This document shows positions 8,615 through 17,312 of a stretch of 64,000 bases of DNA, one piece after another. The stretch is from assembly GCF_042678185.1 (NCBI RefSeq), contig NZ_JBHUDQ010000004.1; one strand, 5' to 3'. Under the pieces are notes generated by a model. It saw nothing but the letters and a program-made list of their open reading frames with translations. It was not told where the DNA came from and ran no database searches. This DNA comes from Ramlibacter ginsenosidimutans. GTDB lineage: Bacteria; Pseudomonadota; Gammaproteobacteria; Burkholderiales; Burkholderiaceae_C. Made by a program: the position numbers and the translations under genes. Each line of letters begins with the position of its first letter. The first letter of the stretch is position 1.

Positions 8615-9808
8615 ATGACCGTCGCCACCGACCACGCCGCCCCCATCTCCATGGACCTGGGCGAGGACTATCCCGAAATCCGCGAGAGCGTGCGCCGCAT
8701 CTGCGCCGATTTCCCCGGCGCCTACTGGCGCGACCTGGACGAGCGCGAGGCCTATCCCTCCGAGTTCGTGCAGGCGATGACCGAGGCCGGCTTCCTGGCC
8801 GCGCTGATCCCCGAGCAGTACGGGGGTGCGGGACTGCCGCTGCGCGCCGCCGGCGTGATCCTGGAAGAGATCCACGCGTCCGGCGGCAACGCCGGTGCCA
8901 CGCACGCGCAGATGTACACGATGGGCTCGGTGCTGCGGCACGGCAGCCCTGCGCAGAAGGACAAGTACCTGCCGAAGATCGCTTCGGGCGAGCTGCGGCT
9001 GCAGGCTTTCGGCGTGACCGAGCCCACCTCGGGCACGGACACCACCAAGCTGAAGACGCGCGCCGTGCGCGAGGGCGACGAGTACGTCATCAACGGCCAG
9101 AAGATCTGGACTTCGCGCGCGTTGTACTCCGACCTGATGCTGCTGCTTGCGCGCACCACCCCCCTGGAAGAGGTGACAAAGAAGTCCGAAGGGCTGTCGG
9201 TGTTCCTGGTCGACATGCGCAAGGCCGTGGGCCACGGCATGACCATCCGCCCGATCAAGGCGATGATCAACCACAACACGACGGAAGTGTTCTTCGACAA
9301 CCTGCGCATTCCCGCGGACAGCCTGGTGGGCCCGGAAGGCAAGGGGCTGAAGGTGATCCTCGACGGCATGAACGCCGAACGCATCCTGGTGTCGCACGAG
9401 TCGCTCGGCGACGCCAAGTGGTTCGTGCGGACCGCGGTGAAGTACGCCAACGAACGCGTGGTGTTCGACCGCCCGATCGGCAAGAACCAGGGCATCCAGT
9501 TCCCGATCGCCAAGGCTTACGCGCAGACCCAGGCCGCCGAGCTGATGCTGCGCAAGTCCGCCGCGATGTTCGAGGCCGGCCTGCCCTGCGGCGAGTTCGC
9601 CAACCTCTCCAAGCTGCTCACGGCCGAAGCCGCGTGGGAAGCGGCCGAGGCCTGCATGCAGACGCACGGCGGTTTCGCCTACGCGCGCGAGTACGACATC
9701 GAGCGCAAGTGGCGCGAGGCGCGCGTGCAGCGCACGGCCCCGATCTCCACCAACCTGATCCTCTCGTACATCGCCGAGCACGTGCTCGGCCTGCCGCGCT
9801 CGTACTGA
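8615..9808 (+). CDS. acyl-CoA dehydrogenase
   Basis: A 397-residue FAD-dependent acyl-CoA dehydrogenase. It shows the N-terminal helical domain, FGVTEPTSGTDTTKLKT (about 130-146, FAD/substrate region), NGQKIWTSRA, the central beta domain with ILDGMNAERILVS (about 248), and the C-terminal QTHGGFAYAREYDIERKWREAR, where the catalytic base and flavin contacts sit. ATG 8615 follows the lyase stop by 13 bp; an in-frame ATG at 8651 is a possible alternative. It would introduce the double bond hydrated by the upstream crotonase-fold enzyme. Confidence 0.9.
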   Translation: MTVATDHAAPISMDLGEDYPEIRESVRRICADFPGAYWRDLDEREAYPSEFVQAMTEAGFLAALIPEQYGGAGLPLRAAGVILEEIHASGGNAGATHAQMYTMGSVLRHGSPAQKDKYLPKIASGELRLQAFGVTEPTSGTDTTKLKTRAVREGDEYVINGQKIWTSRALYSDLMLLLARTTPLEEVTKKSEGLSVFLVDMRKAVGHGMTIRPIKAMINHNTTEVFFDNLRIPADSLVGPEGKGLKVILDGMNAERILVSHESLGDAKWFVRTAVKYANERVVFDRPIGKNQGIQFPIAKAYAQTQAAELMLRKSAAMFEAGLPCGEFANLSKLLTAEAAWEAAEACMQTHGGFAYAREYDIERKWREARVQRTAPISTNLILSYIAEHVLGLPRSY

Positions 9809-9812
9809 GGCC

Positions 9813-11183
9813 ATGGCCGGACTCACGCAGGCGCTCGGCGCCTTCATCGCCGGACTGCGCAGCGAGCAGGTCCCCGCGGAAGCGATCGCCACGGTGCGCC
9901 GCGGCATCGCGGACACGATCGGCGTCGCGTTCGCCAGCGTAAACGAGCCGGTGCTCGGGCATGCGCTGGCGACCGTGGCGAGCGGCGCGTCCGGCGAGGC
10001 GCGGCTGTGGACCTCGGCCGCATTCGCGACCTCCGCCGACGCAGCTTTCGTGAATGCCGTCGCCGGCCACGCGCTGGACTTCGACGACACCGGACTGGAC
10101 GGCCATCCGAGCGTGGTGCTCGCCCCCGCGGTGCTCGCGGAGACGCAGCGGCTGGGAGGCACGTGGCGCGACGCCGTGACGGCTTATGTCGCAGGTTACG
10201 AGACCTGGGCCGAGCTGATCGGCCGCGACCCCGACAAGCACCACGGCAAGGGCTGGCACCCGACCGCGGTGTTCGGAACCGTGGCCTGCGCGGCCGCGAG
10301 CGCCTGGTTGCGCCGCCTTTCGCCCGAGCAGGCCGCGCACGCGCTCGGCATCGCGGCGTCCATGGCCGCTGGCGTCGTGGCGAACTTCGGTTCGATGACC
10401 AAACCCTTGCAAGTCGGCTTCGCCGCGCGCAATGGCATCACCGCGGCCGCGCTGGCGCAGCGCGGGGTGACCGCGACGCCGGACGCGCTGGAAAGCCCGC
10501 GCGGCTTGCTGGCTGCGGTCTCACCGGCGGGCCGCGTCCGCCTGGACGGTCCCTGCAACGCCGGCGCGCCCTGGCAGATCGTGCAGCAAGGGCTGAACGT
10601 CAAGCGCTATCCGGCCTGCTATGCGACGCACCGCATCATCGATGCGGCGCTCTCCTTGCGCGCGGACCTCGCCGGCCGCACGGCGCAGATCGAGGAGGTC
10701 CTCGCCGAAATCGGGCAACTGCAAGCCGCCATGCTGCGCGCCAGCCGCCCGGTGACGGGACTGGACGCGAAGTTCAGCGCGGAGTTCACGATTGCCTGCG
10801 CGCTCGCGCGCGGCCACGTGGACCTGCAGGACCTCACGGATGCGAGCGTCAACGCAGCCGACCTGCAGCAACTGCTGCGCAAGGTGCGCGTGGTCACGCA
10901 GGACGAGCGCGACGCGCAGGAGCCGCTGTTCTCTCCGGCGGACCGGCTCAGCGTGCGGCTGCGGGACGGATCCGTGCTGGAAGCGCAGCCGGTCCGGCGT
11001 GCCTTGGGCCACGCCAGCCGGCCGATCGGCGAGGCGGAGCTGCGGCAGAAGTTCCTGGCCTGCGCGGCAACGTGCCTGCAGCCGGCGCAGGCGCAGGCAT
11101 GGTGGGACGCTGCCTGGGCCGCGCTGGAAAGGCCCGTGGTCCTGGGTCAGGCCGAATACCAGTCCTGCACCGCCGCCACGTAG
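9813..11183 (+). CDS. MmgE/PrpD family protein (2-methylcitrate dehydratase-like)
   Basis: A 456-residue MmgE/PrpD family protein. The diagnostic stretch AFVNAVAGHALDFDDTGLDGHPS (about 75-97) contains the conserved HALDFDD, and KHHGKGWHPTAVFGT (near 141) the second conserved block. Members dehydrate or isomerise citrate-like tricarboxylates or decarboxylate aconitate-like acids; in catabolic islands their role is often unproven. It follows the acyl-CoA dehydrogenase by 4 bp. Its 3' end overlaps by 37 bp the 3' end of the convergent aminotransferase gene, so the operon ends here. Confidence 0.85.
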   Translation: MAGLTQALGAFIAGLRSEQVPAEAIATVRRGIADTIGVAFASVNEPVLGHALATVASGASGEARLWTSAAFATSADAAFVNAVAGHALDFDDTGLDGHPSVVLAPAVLAETQRLGGTWRDAVTAYVAGYETWAELIGRDPDKHHGKGWHPTAVFGTVACAAASAWLRRLSPEQAAHALGIAASMAAGVVANFGSMTKPLQVGFAARNGITAAALAQRGVTATPDALESPRGLLAAVSPAGRVRLDGPCNAGAPWQIVQQGLNVKRYPACYATHRIIDAALSLRADLAGRTAQIEEVLAEIGQLQAAMLRASRPVTGLDAKFSAEFTIACALARGHVDLQDLTDASVNAADLQQLLRKVRVVTQDERDAQEPLFSPADRLSVRLRDGSVLEAQPVRRALGHASRPIGEAELRQKFLACAATCLQPAQAQAWWDAAWAALERPVVLGQAEYQSCTAAT

Positions 11184-12325
11184 CGCTCCACGCCTTCGGC
11201 GACGGTCGCCGCATCGAGCGCACCGAAGGACAGGCGCTGGTAGTTGTCATTGCGCGTGTCCCCGAGGCCGAACGCGAAGCCGGGGATGGTCGCGACCTTG
11301 TGCTTCTCGATCATCGCCCGGTTGAAGGCCAGCGGCTCGTCCACGCCCGGCAGGCGCATGAGCACGTAGAAGGCGCCCTGCGTGCGCGGAAAGCGCGCCA
11401 GGTCCCCGAGCTTTTCGAGCGACTTGTACACGCTGGCTCGCACGCGCGCGAGCGCGTCCACTTTCGACTGCACCCAGGGCTTGCCGAGGCGCAGCGCCTC
11501 CAGCGCCAGCAATTGCGACGGCACGGGCGCGCAGATCAGGTTGGTGTCCTGCACCTTCTCCATGGAGGCCGCCAGCGCGTTCGGGAACACGACGTACCCC
11601 ACGCGCCAGCTCGCCATGCCGAAGTTCTTGGAGAAGGAATAGAACGACAGCGTGTGCGCATGCGCGCCCGGCAGCGAGCCGGGAGAGAAATGCCGGGCGC
11701 CGTCGAACGTGAAATATTCGTAGGCCTCGTCGCTGAAGTGATAGATGCCCGCGCGCGCGCACAGCGCGTTGACCGCGCGCAGGTCGGCTTCGCTGTAGAC
11801 CGCGCCCGTCGGGTTGTTCGGCGACACGGTGACGATCGCGCGCGTGCGCGGCGTGATCGCGGCGGCGAGCGCGTCCACGTCCAGCGACCAGTCGGTGCGC
11901 GTGGGCACCCGCACCGGCTCGCAGCCGCACATGCGGATCGCCATCTCCTGGTTGAAGTAGAAGGGCGTGGGCAGGATGAACTCGTCGCCGGGATCGGCCA
12001 CCGCCAGCACGCTGTTCAGGAAGGCCATGTTGCTGCCCGCAGTCACCATCACCTGCGACACGCCCTGGGTCTGCAGGCCGTTCTCGGCGGCGAGCTTGGC
12101 GCGGAGGGCTTCCACCAGCGGCGCGTAGCCCATCACGGGCTGGTACTTGTGCAACTGCCCGTCGGCCATCAACTCCGGCAGGCGGGCGATCGCCTCGGCC
12201 GGCGGGCCGAAACTGACCACCCCCTGGCCGAGCGAGATGGTGCCGGGCGTCTGCCGCGTGAGGGCGGCGATGGTGGGAATGATGGGCGCGTCGACGCGCT
12301 GGATGCGCTGGGCTGGAGGCTTCAT
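11147..12325 (-). CDS. class I/II pyridoxal-phosphate aminotransferase
   Basis: A 392-residue fold-type I aminotransferase of the AspC/ArAT superfamily. Visible elements are GTISLGQGVVSFGPP (substrate lid), VTAGSNMAFLN (phosphate loop), VSPNNPTGAVYSEADL (about 175-188) and the lysine motif SFYSFSKNFGMASWRVGY (PLP Lys about 235). ATG 12325 is preferred to longer frames because the family N-terminus starts just after it. It lies downstream of the MDR gene on the same strand with a 94-bp gap, so it may be part of that operon or separate. Amino donor unknown. Confidence 0.85.
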   Translation of the reverse strand: MKPPAQRIQRVDAPIIPTIAALTRQTPGTISLGQGVVSFGPPAEAIARLPELMADGQLHKYQPVMGYAPLVEALRAKLAAENGLQTQGVSQVMVTAGSNMAFLNSVLAVADPGDEFILPTPFYFNQEMAIRMCGCEPVRVPTRTDWSLDVDALAAAITPRTRAIVTVSPNNPTGAVYSEADLRAVNALCARAGIYHFSDEAYEYFTFDGARHFSPGSLPGAHAHTLSFYSFSKNFGMASWRVGYVVFPNALAASMEKVQDTNLICAPVPSQLLALEALRLGKPWVQSKVDALARVRASVYKSLEKLGDLARFPRTQGAFYVLMRLPGVDEPLAFNRAMIEKHKVATIPGFAFGLGDTRNDNYQRLSFGALDAATVAEGVERYVAAVQDWYSA

Positions 12326-12419
12326 GGGGTCGTCGTACGAAGGTGTGCGCCGATGATAAGCGGGTACCTCGGCCCCGGGCCGGCAGCGCCAAGGACGGTG
12401 CGACGTGAAGAGGTCCGCT

Positions 12420-13409
12420 TCATTCCATCCGCAGCACGATCTTGCCGACGTGCTCGCCCGCTTCCATCGCGCGGCGCGCATCCTCCAGCGCATCGAACGC
12501 GAACACCTTGTCCACCAGCGGCACGAGCCGTCCTTGCGCGAGCCACGGCAGGAGGTCGCGGGCCAGGGCAGCCGCGGCGTCGATGCGGTGCTGCAGCGTG
12601 CGCAGCTTGTTCGACACGCCGAACAGCTGCAGCCGCTTCGCGTGCAAGGCCATCAGGTCCAGCTCGGCCCGCACCACGCCGTCCACGTAGCCCACGGTGG
12701 CGAGCCGCGCTTCGAAGCCCATGGCTTCGATGCAGGCGCCGAACAGCGAGCCGCCGACGGTGTTCACGACCAGGTCGACGCCGCGCCCGCCGCTCGCTTC
12801 GAGCACCGCCGGCACGAAGTCCGGCGCGCGCGTGGCCAGGGGCACGTCCAGGCCGAGGGCTTGCAGGCGCTGCAGCTTTTCGGGCGACCGGGAGGTTCCC
12901 ATCACGCGCGCGCCGATCGCCTTCGCCACTTGCAAGGCCGCCACGCCCACGCCGGAGGAGATGCCGGTGACCAGCATCCACTCGCCCGCGCGCAGCCGGC
13001 CTTGCGCGATGAGCATGTCGTGCGCGGTGAGATAGGTGACGGTCGCACACGCAGCCTGTTCCCAGGACAGGCGTTCCGGCACGACGCACGCCTCGCCCGC
13101 TTGCATCAGGCCGTGCTCCGCAAAGGCACCGTCGCAGCGGCCCATCACGCGGTCGCCGGGCGCGAAGCCGGTGACGCCCGCGCCGACCTCCGTCACCTCG
13201 CCGGCGGCCTCGAAGCCGGCCGGTCGCGCCGTGCCGCTCGCGTGCAGGCCATGGCCGGCGATGAACTCGCCGCGGTTCAGCGCGGCGGCCCGGATGCGCA
13301 GCGCCAGCTGCCCCGGGCCCGGTCGCGGGACCGGTACTTCGCGCTGCTCCAGCGCGATGGCGCCCGGCTCGGGGCGGATCCACCAGGATTTCATCGTGTC
13401 GGTGCTCAT
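12420..13409 (-). CDS. MDR-family NADPH:quinone reductase-like oxidoreductase
   Basis: A 329-residue medium-chain dehydrogenase/reductase without the catalytic zinc ligands of alcohol dehydrogenases. It shows the N-terminal GroES-like fold (AALNRGEFIAGHG), GFEAAGEVTEVGAGVTGFAPGDRV (about 68-91) and the Rossmann motif TGISSGVGVAALQVAKAIGA (about 148-167). This pattern fits quinone or enone reductases, including enoyl-CoA reductase-like members. Its ATG overlaps the stop of the Bug receptor gene (ATGA, 13406-13409), so it is co-translated in the IclR-controlled operon. Confidence 0.83.
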   Translation of the reverse strand: MSTDTMKSWWIRPEPGAIALEQREVPVPRPGPGQLALRIRAAALNRGEFIAGHGLHASGTARPAGFEAAGEVTEVGAGVTGFAPGDRVMGRCDGAFAEHGLMQAGEACVVPERLSWEQAACATVTYLTAHDMLIAQGRLRAGEWMLVTGISSGVGVAALQVAKAIGARVMGTSRSPEKLQRLQALGLDVPLATRAPDFVPAVLEASGGRGVDLVVNTVGGSLFGACIEAMGFEARLATVGYVDGVVRAELDLMALHAKRLQLFGVSNKLRTLQHRIDAAAALARDLLPWLAQGRLVPLVDKVFAFDALEDARRAMEAGEHVGKIVLRME

Positions 13410-14386
13410 TGGCGTTCGATCTTTGCCTGCTGCACGACGTGGGTCCAGCGCTCCATGTCGCGCTTGATCTCCGCGCCGAACTGCTCCGGCGAAACGGCAC
13501 GGACGTCGTAGCCTGCCTTGTTCAGTCGCGCCACCACGTCCGGGTCGCGCAGCACCTGCTCCGAAGCCTGCTGCAGGCGGGCGAGCACGGGGCGCGGCAC
13601 CGCAGCCGGCGCCACCACGCCGTACCAGACCTCGTACGGATCCGAAACGACGCCGGTCTCCATCACCGTGGGCACCCCGGGCAGGTCGCTCGATCGCTGC
13701 GCGCCCGTGACGGCCAGCGCGCGCAGCTTGCCCGATTGCACGTAAGGCACCATGGGCGCCGCGGTGGAGATGATGAAGTCCACCTGGCCGCCGACGGTGT
13801 CGGAGATCGCGGGTGCCGTGCCCTTGTAGGGAACGTGATTGAACTGCGCGCCCGTGTTCAGCGCGATCAGCTGCCCGTACAGGTGCGGCCCGGTCCCCAC
13901 GCCGGGCGACGCGTAGTTCAGGGACCGCGTCTTCGCGAGCGCGATCAAGTCCTTCAGCGTCTGCACCGGCAGCGAGGGCGTGGCCGCGATCAGCGACGCC
14001 GAACTCGCCACGCGCGCGACCGGCGCGAAGTCACGCATCGTGTCGAAGCGCAGCGACTTGAACAGGGCGGGGTTGGTCGCCAGGAACTCGTTGCCGAACA
14101 GCAGCGTGTAGCCGTCGGCCGCCGCGTGCGCCACGGCTTCGGCGCCGATGTTGCCCGAGGCGCCGGGCTTGTTGTCGACGACGATGGGTTGGCCCAGCAC
14201 GGACGCGAGCTTCTCGCCGTACACGCGGGCGGCGTTGTCCGCGCCGCCGCCGGGCGGGAAGGGCACGATCATGCGGATCGGCCGCTCGGGCCAGGCCTGC
14301 GCGAGGGCACGGCCACCGGCGAGGGCCCAGGTGCCCAGTGCCAGCACGGCACGGCGGCCAACGGGATGCGAAAGCGAATCGAACAT
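13406..14386 (-). CDS. Bug/TctC-family periplasmic receptor
   Basis: A 326-residue secreted receptor of the Bug family. A signal peptide runs to about residue 30, followed by WPERPIRMIVPFPPGGGADN, IVVDNKPGASGNIGAEAVA, FNHVPYKGTAPAISDTVGGQ and YEVWYGVVAPAAVP. It starts at ATG 14386, where AGGAGAC precedes at about 14391-14397 on the minus strand. Family members capture a carboxylate in the periplasm. It sits between a CoA-transferase and an MDR reductase, so the ligand is probably the acid activated by that transferase. No TctAB transporter genes adjoin it. Confidence 0.9.
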   Translation of the reverse strand: MFDSLSHPVGRRAVLALGTWALAGGRALAQAWPERPIRMIVPFPPGGGADNAARVYGEKLASVLGQPIVVDNKPGASGNIGAEAVAHAAADGYTLLFGNEFLATNPALFKSLRFDTMRDFAPVARVASSASLIAATPSLPVQTLKDLIALAKTRSLNYASPGVGTGPHLYGQLIALNTGAQFNHVPYKGTAPAISDTVGGQVDFIISTAAPMVPYVQSGKLRALAVTGAQRSSDLPGVPTVMETGVVSDPYEVWYGVVAPAAVPRPVLARLQQASEQVLRDPDVVARLNKAGYDVRAVSPEQFGAEIKRDMERWTHVVQQAKIERQ

Positions 14387-14415
14387 GGCTGTCTCCTTTT
14401 TTGGTGGTTCGGGTT

Positions 14416-15609
14416 TCAGACGACGCCCTGCTCGCGCAGGCGCCGGATCTCGTGCTCGGCGAAGCCGGCTTCGCGCAGGACTTCGTCGCTGTGCTCGCCG
14501 CAATCGGGTGCAGCCGCCTGCACCGAAGCCGGCGTGCGCTGCAGGTGCACCGGCTGCGTGATGAAGGTGCAGGTCGTGCCCGAGCGCGTCGTGGCCTGCG
14601 CGGTCGCGCCCATGTGGCGCACCTGCGGGTCGTCGAACACCTGCGGCACCGAATACAGCGGGCCGGCCGGAACGCCCGCACGATTGAGCCGGTCGACCCA
14701 GTGGGCCACCGGCTGGGTCGCGAACACGGCCTCGATCTCCTGCGTCAGCGCAGCGCGGTTCGCGATGCGCGCGCGCTCGGTGGCGAAGCGCTCGTCGACG
14801 ATCCACTCCGGGTGCTCCAGCGACTCGCAGAAGCGGCGCCAGTTGCCGCTGCCGGCCACGCCGATATTGAGGCTGCCGTCGCGCGCCCGGAACAGGCCCA
14901 TGGGGCTGGCGGTCGGATGGTCATTGCCGCACGGCTGCGGCACTGCGCCTTCGTTCAGGTAGCGGGCGGCCTGGAAATCCATCATCGCGATCATCGAGTG
15001 CAGCAGCGACGCGTGCACCCACTGGCCCTGCCCTGATCGCTCGCGCTCCAGCAACGCGGCGAAGATGCCCAGGGCCAGGTACAGCCCGGTGCTCGAGTCG
15101 GCGACGGCGATGCCGGCACGCACCGGCTGGCCGGGAAAGCCGGTGACGGACGTCAGCCCGCCCATGCCCTGGATCACCTGGTCGAAGCCGGGACGGTTGG
15201 CATAGGGGCCGTCCTGGCCGAAGCCCGAGATGCTGGCCAGGATGATGCGCGGATTGATCGCCTGCAAGGACGCATAGTCGAGGCCCAGGCGCGTCTTCAC
15301 GTCGGGCCGCCAGTTCTCCACCAGCACGTCGGCGCCGGCGACCAGGCGGCGCAGGACGGCCATGCCTTCGGGTGTCTTGAGGTTCAGCGTCATCGAGCGC
15401 TTGTTGCGGTTCAGGTTCTGGAAGTCGCCGCCTTCGCGCTGGTCCACGAACATGTTGTCGTTCGCGTCGATTCCCGGCGGCGGCTCGATCCGGATCACGT
15501 CCGCGCCGAAGTCCGCGAGCACGCGCACGCAGGTGGGGCCGGCTCGCACGCGCGACAGGTCGAGCACGCGAAACGGGGCGAGCGCCTCGCCGGCCTGGAT
15601 GCGCGGCAC
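14416..15609 (-). CDS. family III (CaiB/BaiF) CoA-transferase
   Basis: A 397-residue CoA-transferase. It has LDLSRVRAGPTCVRVLADFGADVIRIEPP at the N-terminus and the catalytic aspartate in RPGFDQVIQGMGGLTSVTG (Asp about 142). It is not a recent duplicate of the transferase at 5694: the N-terminal motif and C-terminus differ. It starts 1 bp after the stop of the upstream hydratase-like gene, so the operon is very tight. It should form the acyl-CoA that the hydratase-like and MDR enzymes then modify. Confidence 0.88.
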   Translation of the reverse strand: MPRIQAGEALAPFRVLDLSRVRAGPTCVRVLADFGADVIRIEPPPGIDANDNMFVDQREGGDFQNLNRNKRSMTLNLKTPEGMAVLRRLVAGADVLVENWRPDVKTRLGLDYASLQAINPRIILASISGFGQDGPYANRPGFDQVIQGMGGLTSVTGFPGQPVRAGIAVADSSTGLYLALGIFAALLERERSGQGQWVHASLLHSMIAMMDFQAARYLNEGAVPQPCGNDHPTASPMGLFRARDGSLNIGVAGSGNWRRFCESLEHPEWIVDERFATERARIANRAALTQEIEAVFATQPVAHWVDRLNRAGVPAGPLYSVPQVFDDPQVRHMGATAQATTRSGTTCTFITQPVHLQRTPASVQAAAPDCGEHSDEVLREAGFAEHEIRRLREQGVV

Positions 15610-15610
15610 G

Positions 15611-16393
15611 TCAGCGCCCCTTCCATTGCGGCCGGCGCTTCTCGCCGAAGGCGCGCTGCGCCTCGGCGAAGTCTTCGCTGGCCATCGTGCGTTGCGCGCG
15701 CGCGCGCAACTGCTGCACGTCCCATTCGCCGCGGGCGAGTTCGTTGAGCGAGCGCTTCAGGCTCTCCAGCGCCAGCGGCGCCAGCGACGCCACTTGGGCG
15801 GCCAGTGCCTCCACCCGCGCCGGCAGCGCCGCGCGCGGCAGCAGCTCCTGCACGTAGCCCACGCGCAGCAGCGTCTGCGCATCGATCGCCTCCGCCGTGA
15901 GGAAGGCGCGCTTGGTGAAGTTCACGCCCAGCCGCGACACGTAGCGGCGCAGCCCGCTCGGGTAGTAGTGCATGCCCAGCGCGGCGGCCGGCATGCGCAT
16001 CTCGATGCCCTCGGACGCGATGGCGAGATCGCAGGCGAGCACGAGGTCGGTCGCGCCGCCATACACGCTGCCTTCGAGCACGCACAGCGTGACGACGCGC
16101 AGCCGCTCCAGCGCGTCCACCACTTCCTCGAACGACACAGGGGGCGGGCCGGCCTGGAAGTCGCCGATGTTGTAGCCGGCGCTGAAGACGGGACGATCCG
16201 CCAGCACATGCGCATCCAGCACCAGCACGCGCAGGTCCGGGTCGGCGTCGATGCGGCGGAAGCTCTCCATCAGGAACGCAAGGTCTTCGTTGTGCAGGCG
16301 ATTGCGGTGGGCGGGGCGGCGCAGCGTCAGCCGGGCGACGCCCTGCGCCACCTCCAGCTGCGGCAAGCGCGATTCGGGGACGATGGTGCTCAT
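15611..16393 (-). CDS. enoyl-CoA hydratase/isomerase family protein
   Basis: A 260-residue crotonase-superfamily protein. The first oxyanion region appears as VFSAGYNIGDF (about 68-78) and the second as VLEGSVYGGATDLVLACDLAIA (about 103-124). The second acid region is changed: MRMPAAALGMHYYPSGLRRY replaces the usual GIxPgxGGTQRL, so it is probably not a classical hydratase and may act as a thioesterase, dehalogenase or decarboxylase of the superfamily. ATG 16393 fits the domain start. It is the first gene of the minus-strand operon facing the IclR regulator. Confidence 0.82.
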   Translation of the reverse strand: MSTIVPESRLPQLEVAQGVARLTLRRPAHRNRLHNEDLAFLMESFRRIDADPDLRVLVLDAHVLADRPVFSAGYNIGDFQAGPPPVSFEEVVDALERLRVVTLCVLEGSVYGGATDLVLACDLAIASEGIEMRMPAAALGMHYYPSGLRRYVSRLGVNFTKRAFLTAEAIDAQTLLRVGYVQELLPRAALPARVEALAAQVASLAPLALESLKRSLNELARGEWDVQQLRARAQRTMASEDFAEAQRAFGEKRRPQWKGR

Positions 16394-16433
16394 GGCCCGC
16401 AGCTTACGGGGCCCGGCCGCCCCAGGGCGCAAA

Positions 16434-16447
16434 ATCACATATGTGAT
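16434..16447. promoter_or_regulatory. candidate operator between hydratase operon and iclR-type gene
   Basis: ATCACATATGTGAT is a perfect 14-bp palindrome in a strikingly AT-rich spot within GC-rich DNA. It lies 41 bp upstream of the minus-strand operon start and 19 bp upstream of the IclR-family start. The position suggests binding by the IclR protein and repression of both transcripts. A Crp-type site (TGTGA half) is an alternative reading. Confidence 0.55.
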
Positions 16448-16465
16448 CAAAGATCAGGAGTGTGA

Positions 16466-17221
16466 ATGGCCGAACCGGGCGTGAAGTCGGCGCGCCGCGC
16501 CATGGAGCTGCTGGAGTTCTTCGCCGAGTGGCGGCGCCCGGCCAGCGTGAAGGAGGTGTCGCAGTCGCTGGGCTGGCCCCAGTCCAGCACCTCGGTGTTG
16601 CTGCGGGCGCTCGCCGACGCGGGCTTCTACGACCAGGACGCGCGCACCGGCATGTACGCGCCCAGCGTGCGCATCCTGCTGGCCACCGAGTGGATCGGCG
16701 AGCAGCTGTTCAGCGAGAAGAGCCTGCTGCGCCTGATGGAGAAGGTGCACGAGCAGACCGGGCACACGGTGATGATCGGCGCGCAGCACGGCGTGCACGT
16801 GCGCTACCTGCACGTCCTGCAGGCCACGCGGGAGGGCCGCTTCACGGCCAGGATCGGCTCGCTGCGCCCGCTGTTCCGCAGTGCCACGGGCAAGATGCTG
16901 CTGACGCTCAAGCCCGAGCGCGAGATCGCGCTGCTGCTGCGGCGGGCCAATGCCGCCGAGACCGACGCGGCACGGGTCATGACGCTGCAGGACGTCTTGC
17001 GCGAGCGCGAGCAGGCGCGGCGCAACGGCCATGCGGTGTCGCTGGGCACCTCCGAACCCGGCGCGGCCGCCGTGGCGGTCCTGCTGCCGGTGCCCCCCGG
17101 CGAGCGGCCCATGACCTTGAGCGTGGGCGGCCCGATGCGGGATGTGGTGAAGGAACAGGCCAGGCTGCTGAAGGCGCTCCAGGACGCGGTGGGGCCGATC
17201 CGGGCGGCGGTACGGCAGTAG
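16466..17221 (+). CDS. IclR-family transcriptional regulator
   Basis: A 251-residue IclR-type regulator. The N-terminal winged helix-turn-helix (about 5-70) has KSARRAMELLEFFAEWRRPASVKEVSQ and LGWPQSSTSVLLRALADAG. The C-terminal ligand-binding domain (about 85-248) has HTVMIGAQHGVHVRYLH and the conserved LFRSATGKMLLT. Length is normal. It is divergent from the hydratase/CoA-transferase/Bug operon, with a perfect palindrome between the two starts, so it is the likely regulator of that operon. The start follows AGGAG at about 16455-16459. Confidence 0.88.
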   Translation: MAEPGVKSARRAMELLEFFAEWRRPASVKEVSQSLGWPQSSTSVLLRALADAGFYDQDARTGMYAPSVRILLATEWIGEQLFSEKSLLRLMEKVHEQTGHTVMIGAQHGVHVRYLHVLQATREGRFTARIGSLRPLFRSATGKMLLTLKPEREIALLLRRANAAETDAARVMTLQDVLREREQARRNGHAVSLGTSEPGAAAVAVLLPVPPGERPMTLSVGGPMRDVVKEQARLLKALQDAVGPIRAAVRQ

Positions 17222-17312
17222 GGCTCGTCCGCGATGCGGTGCGTCCGCCACCGTACAGACCGCGCAGCTGCAGAGGCGCATTCTGGCCAATTCACGCCCG
17301 ATTGAACCCAGC

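Noticed and set aside
10007..12970. Very long open frame (987 codons) across the MmgE and aminotransferase genes
   Set aside because: It is out of frame with two well-supported genes, Arg/Gly/Ala-rich and without domain likeness; a GC-composition artefact.
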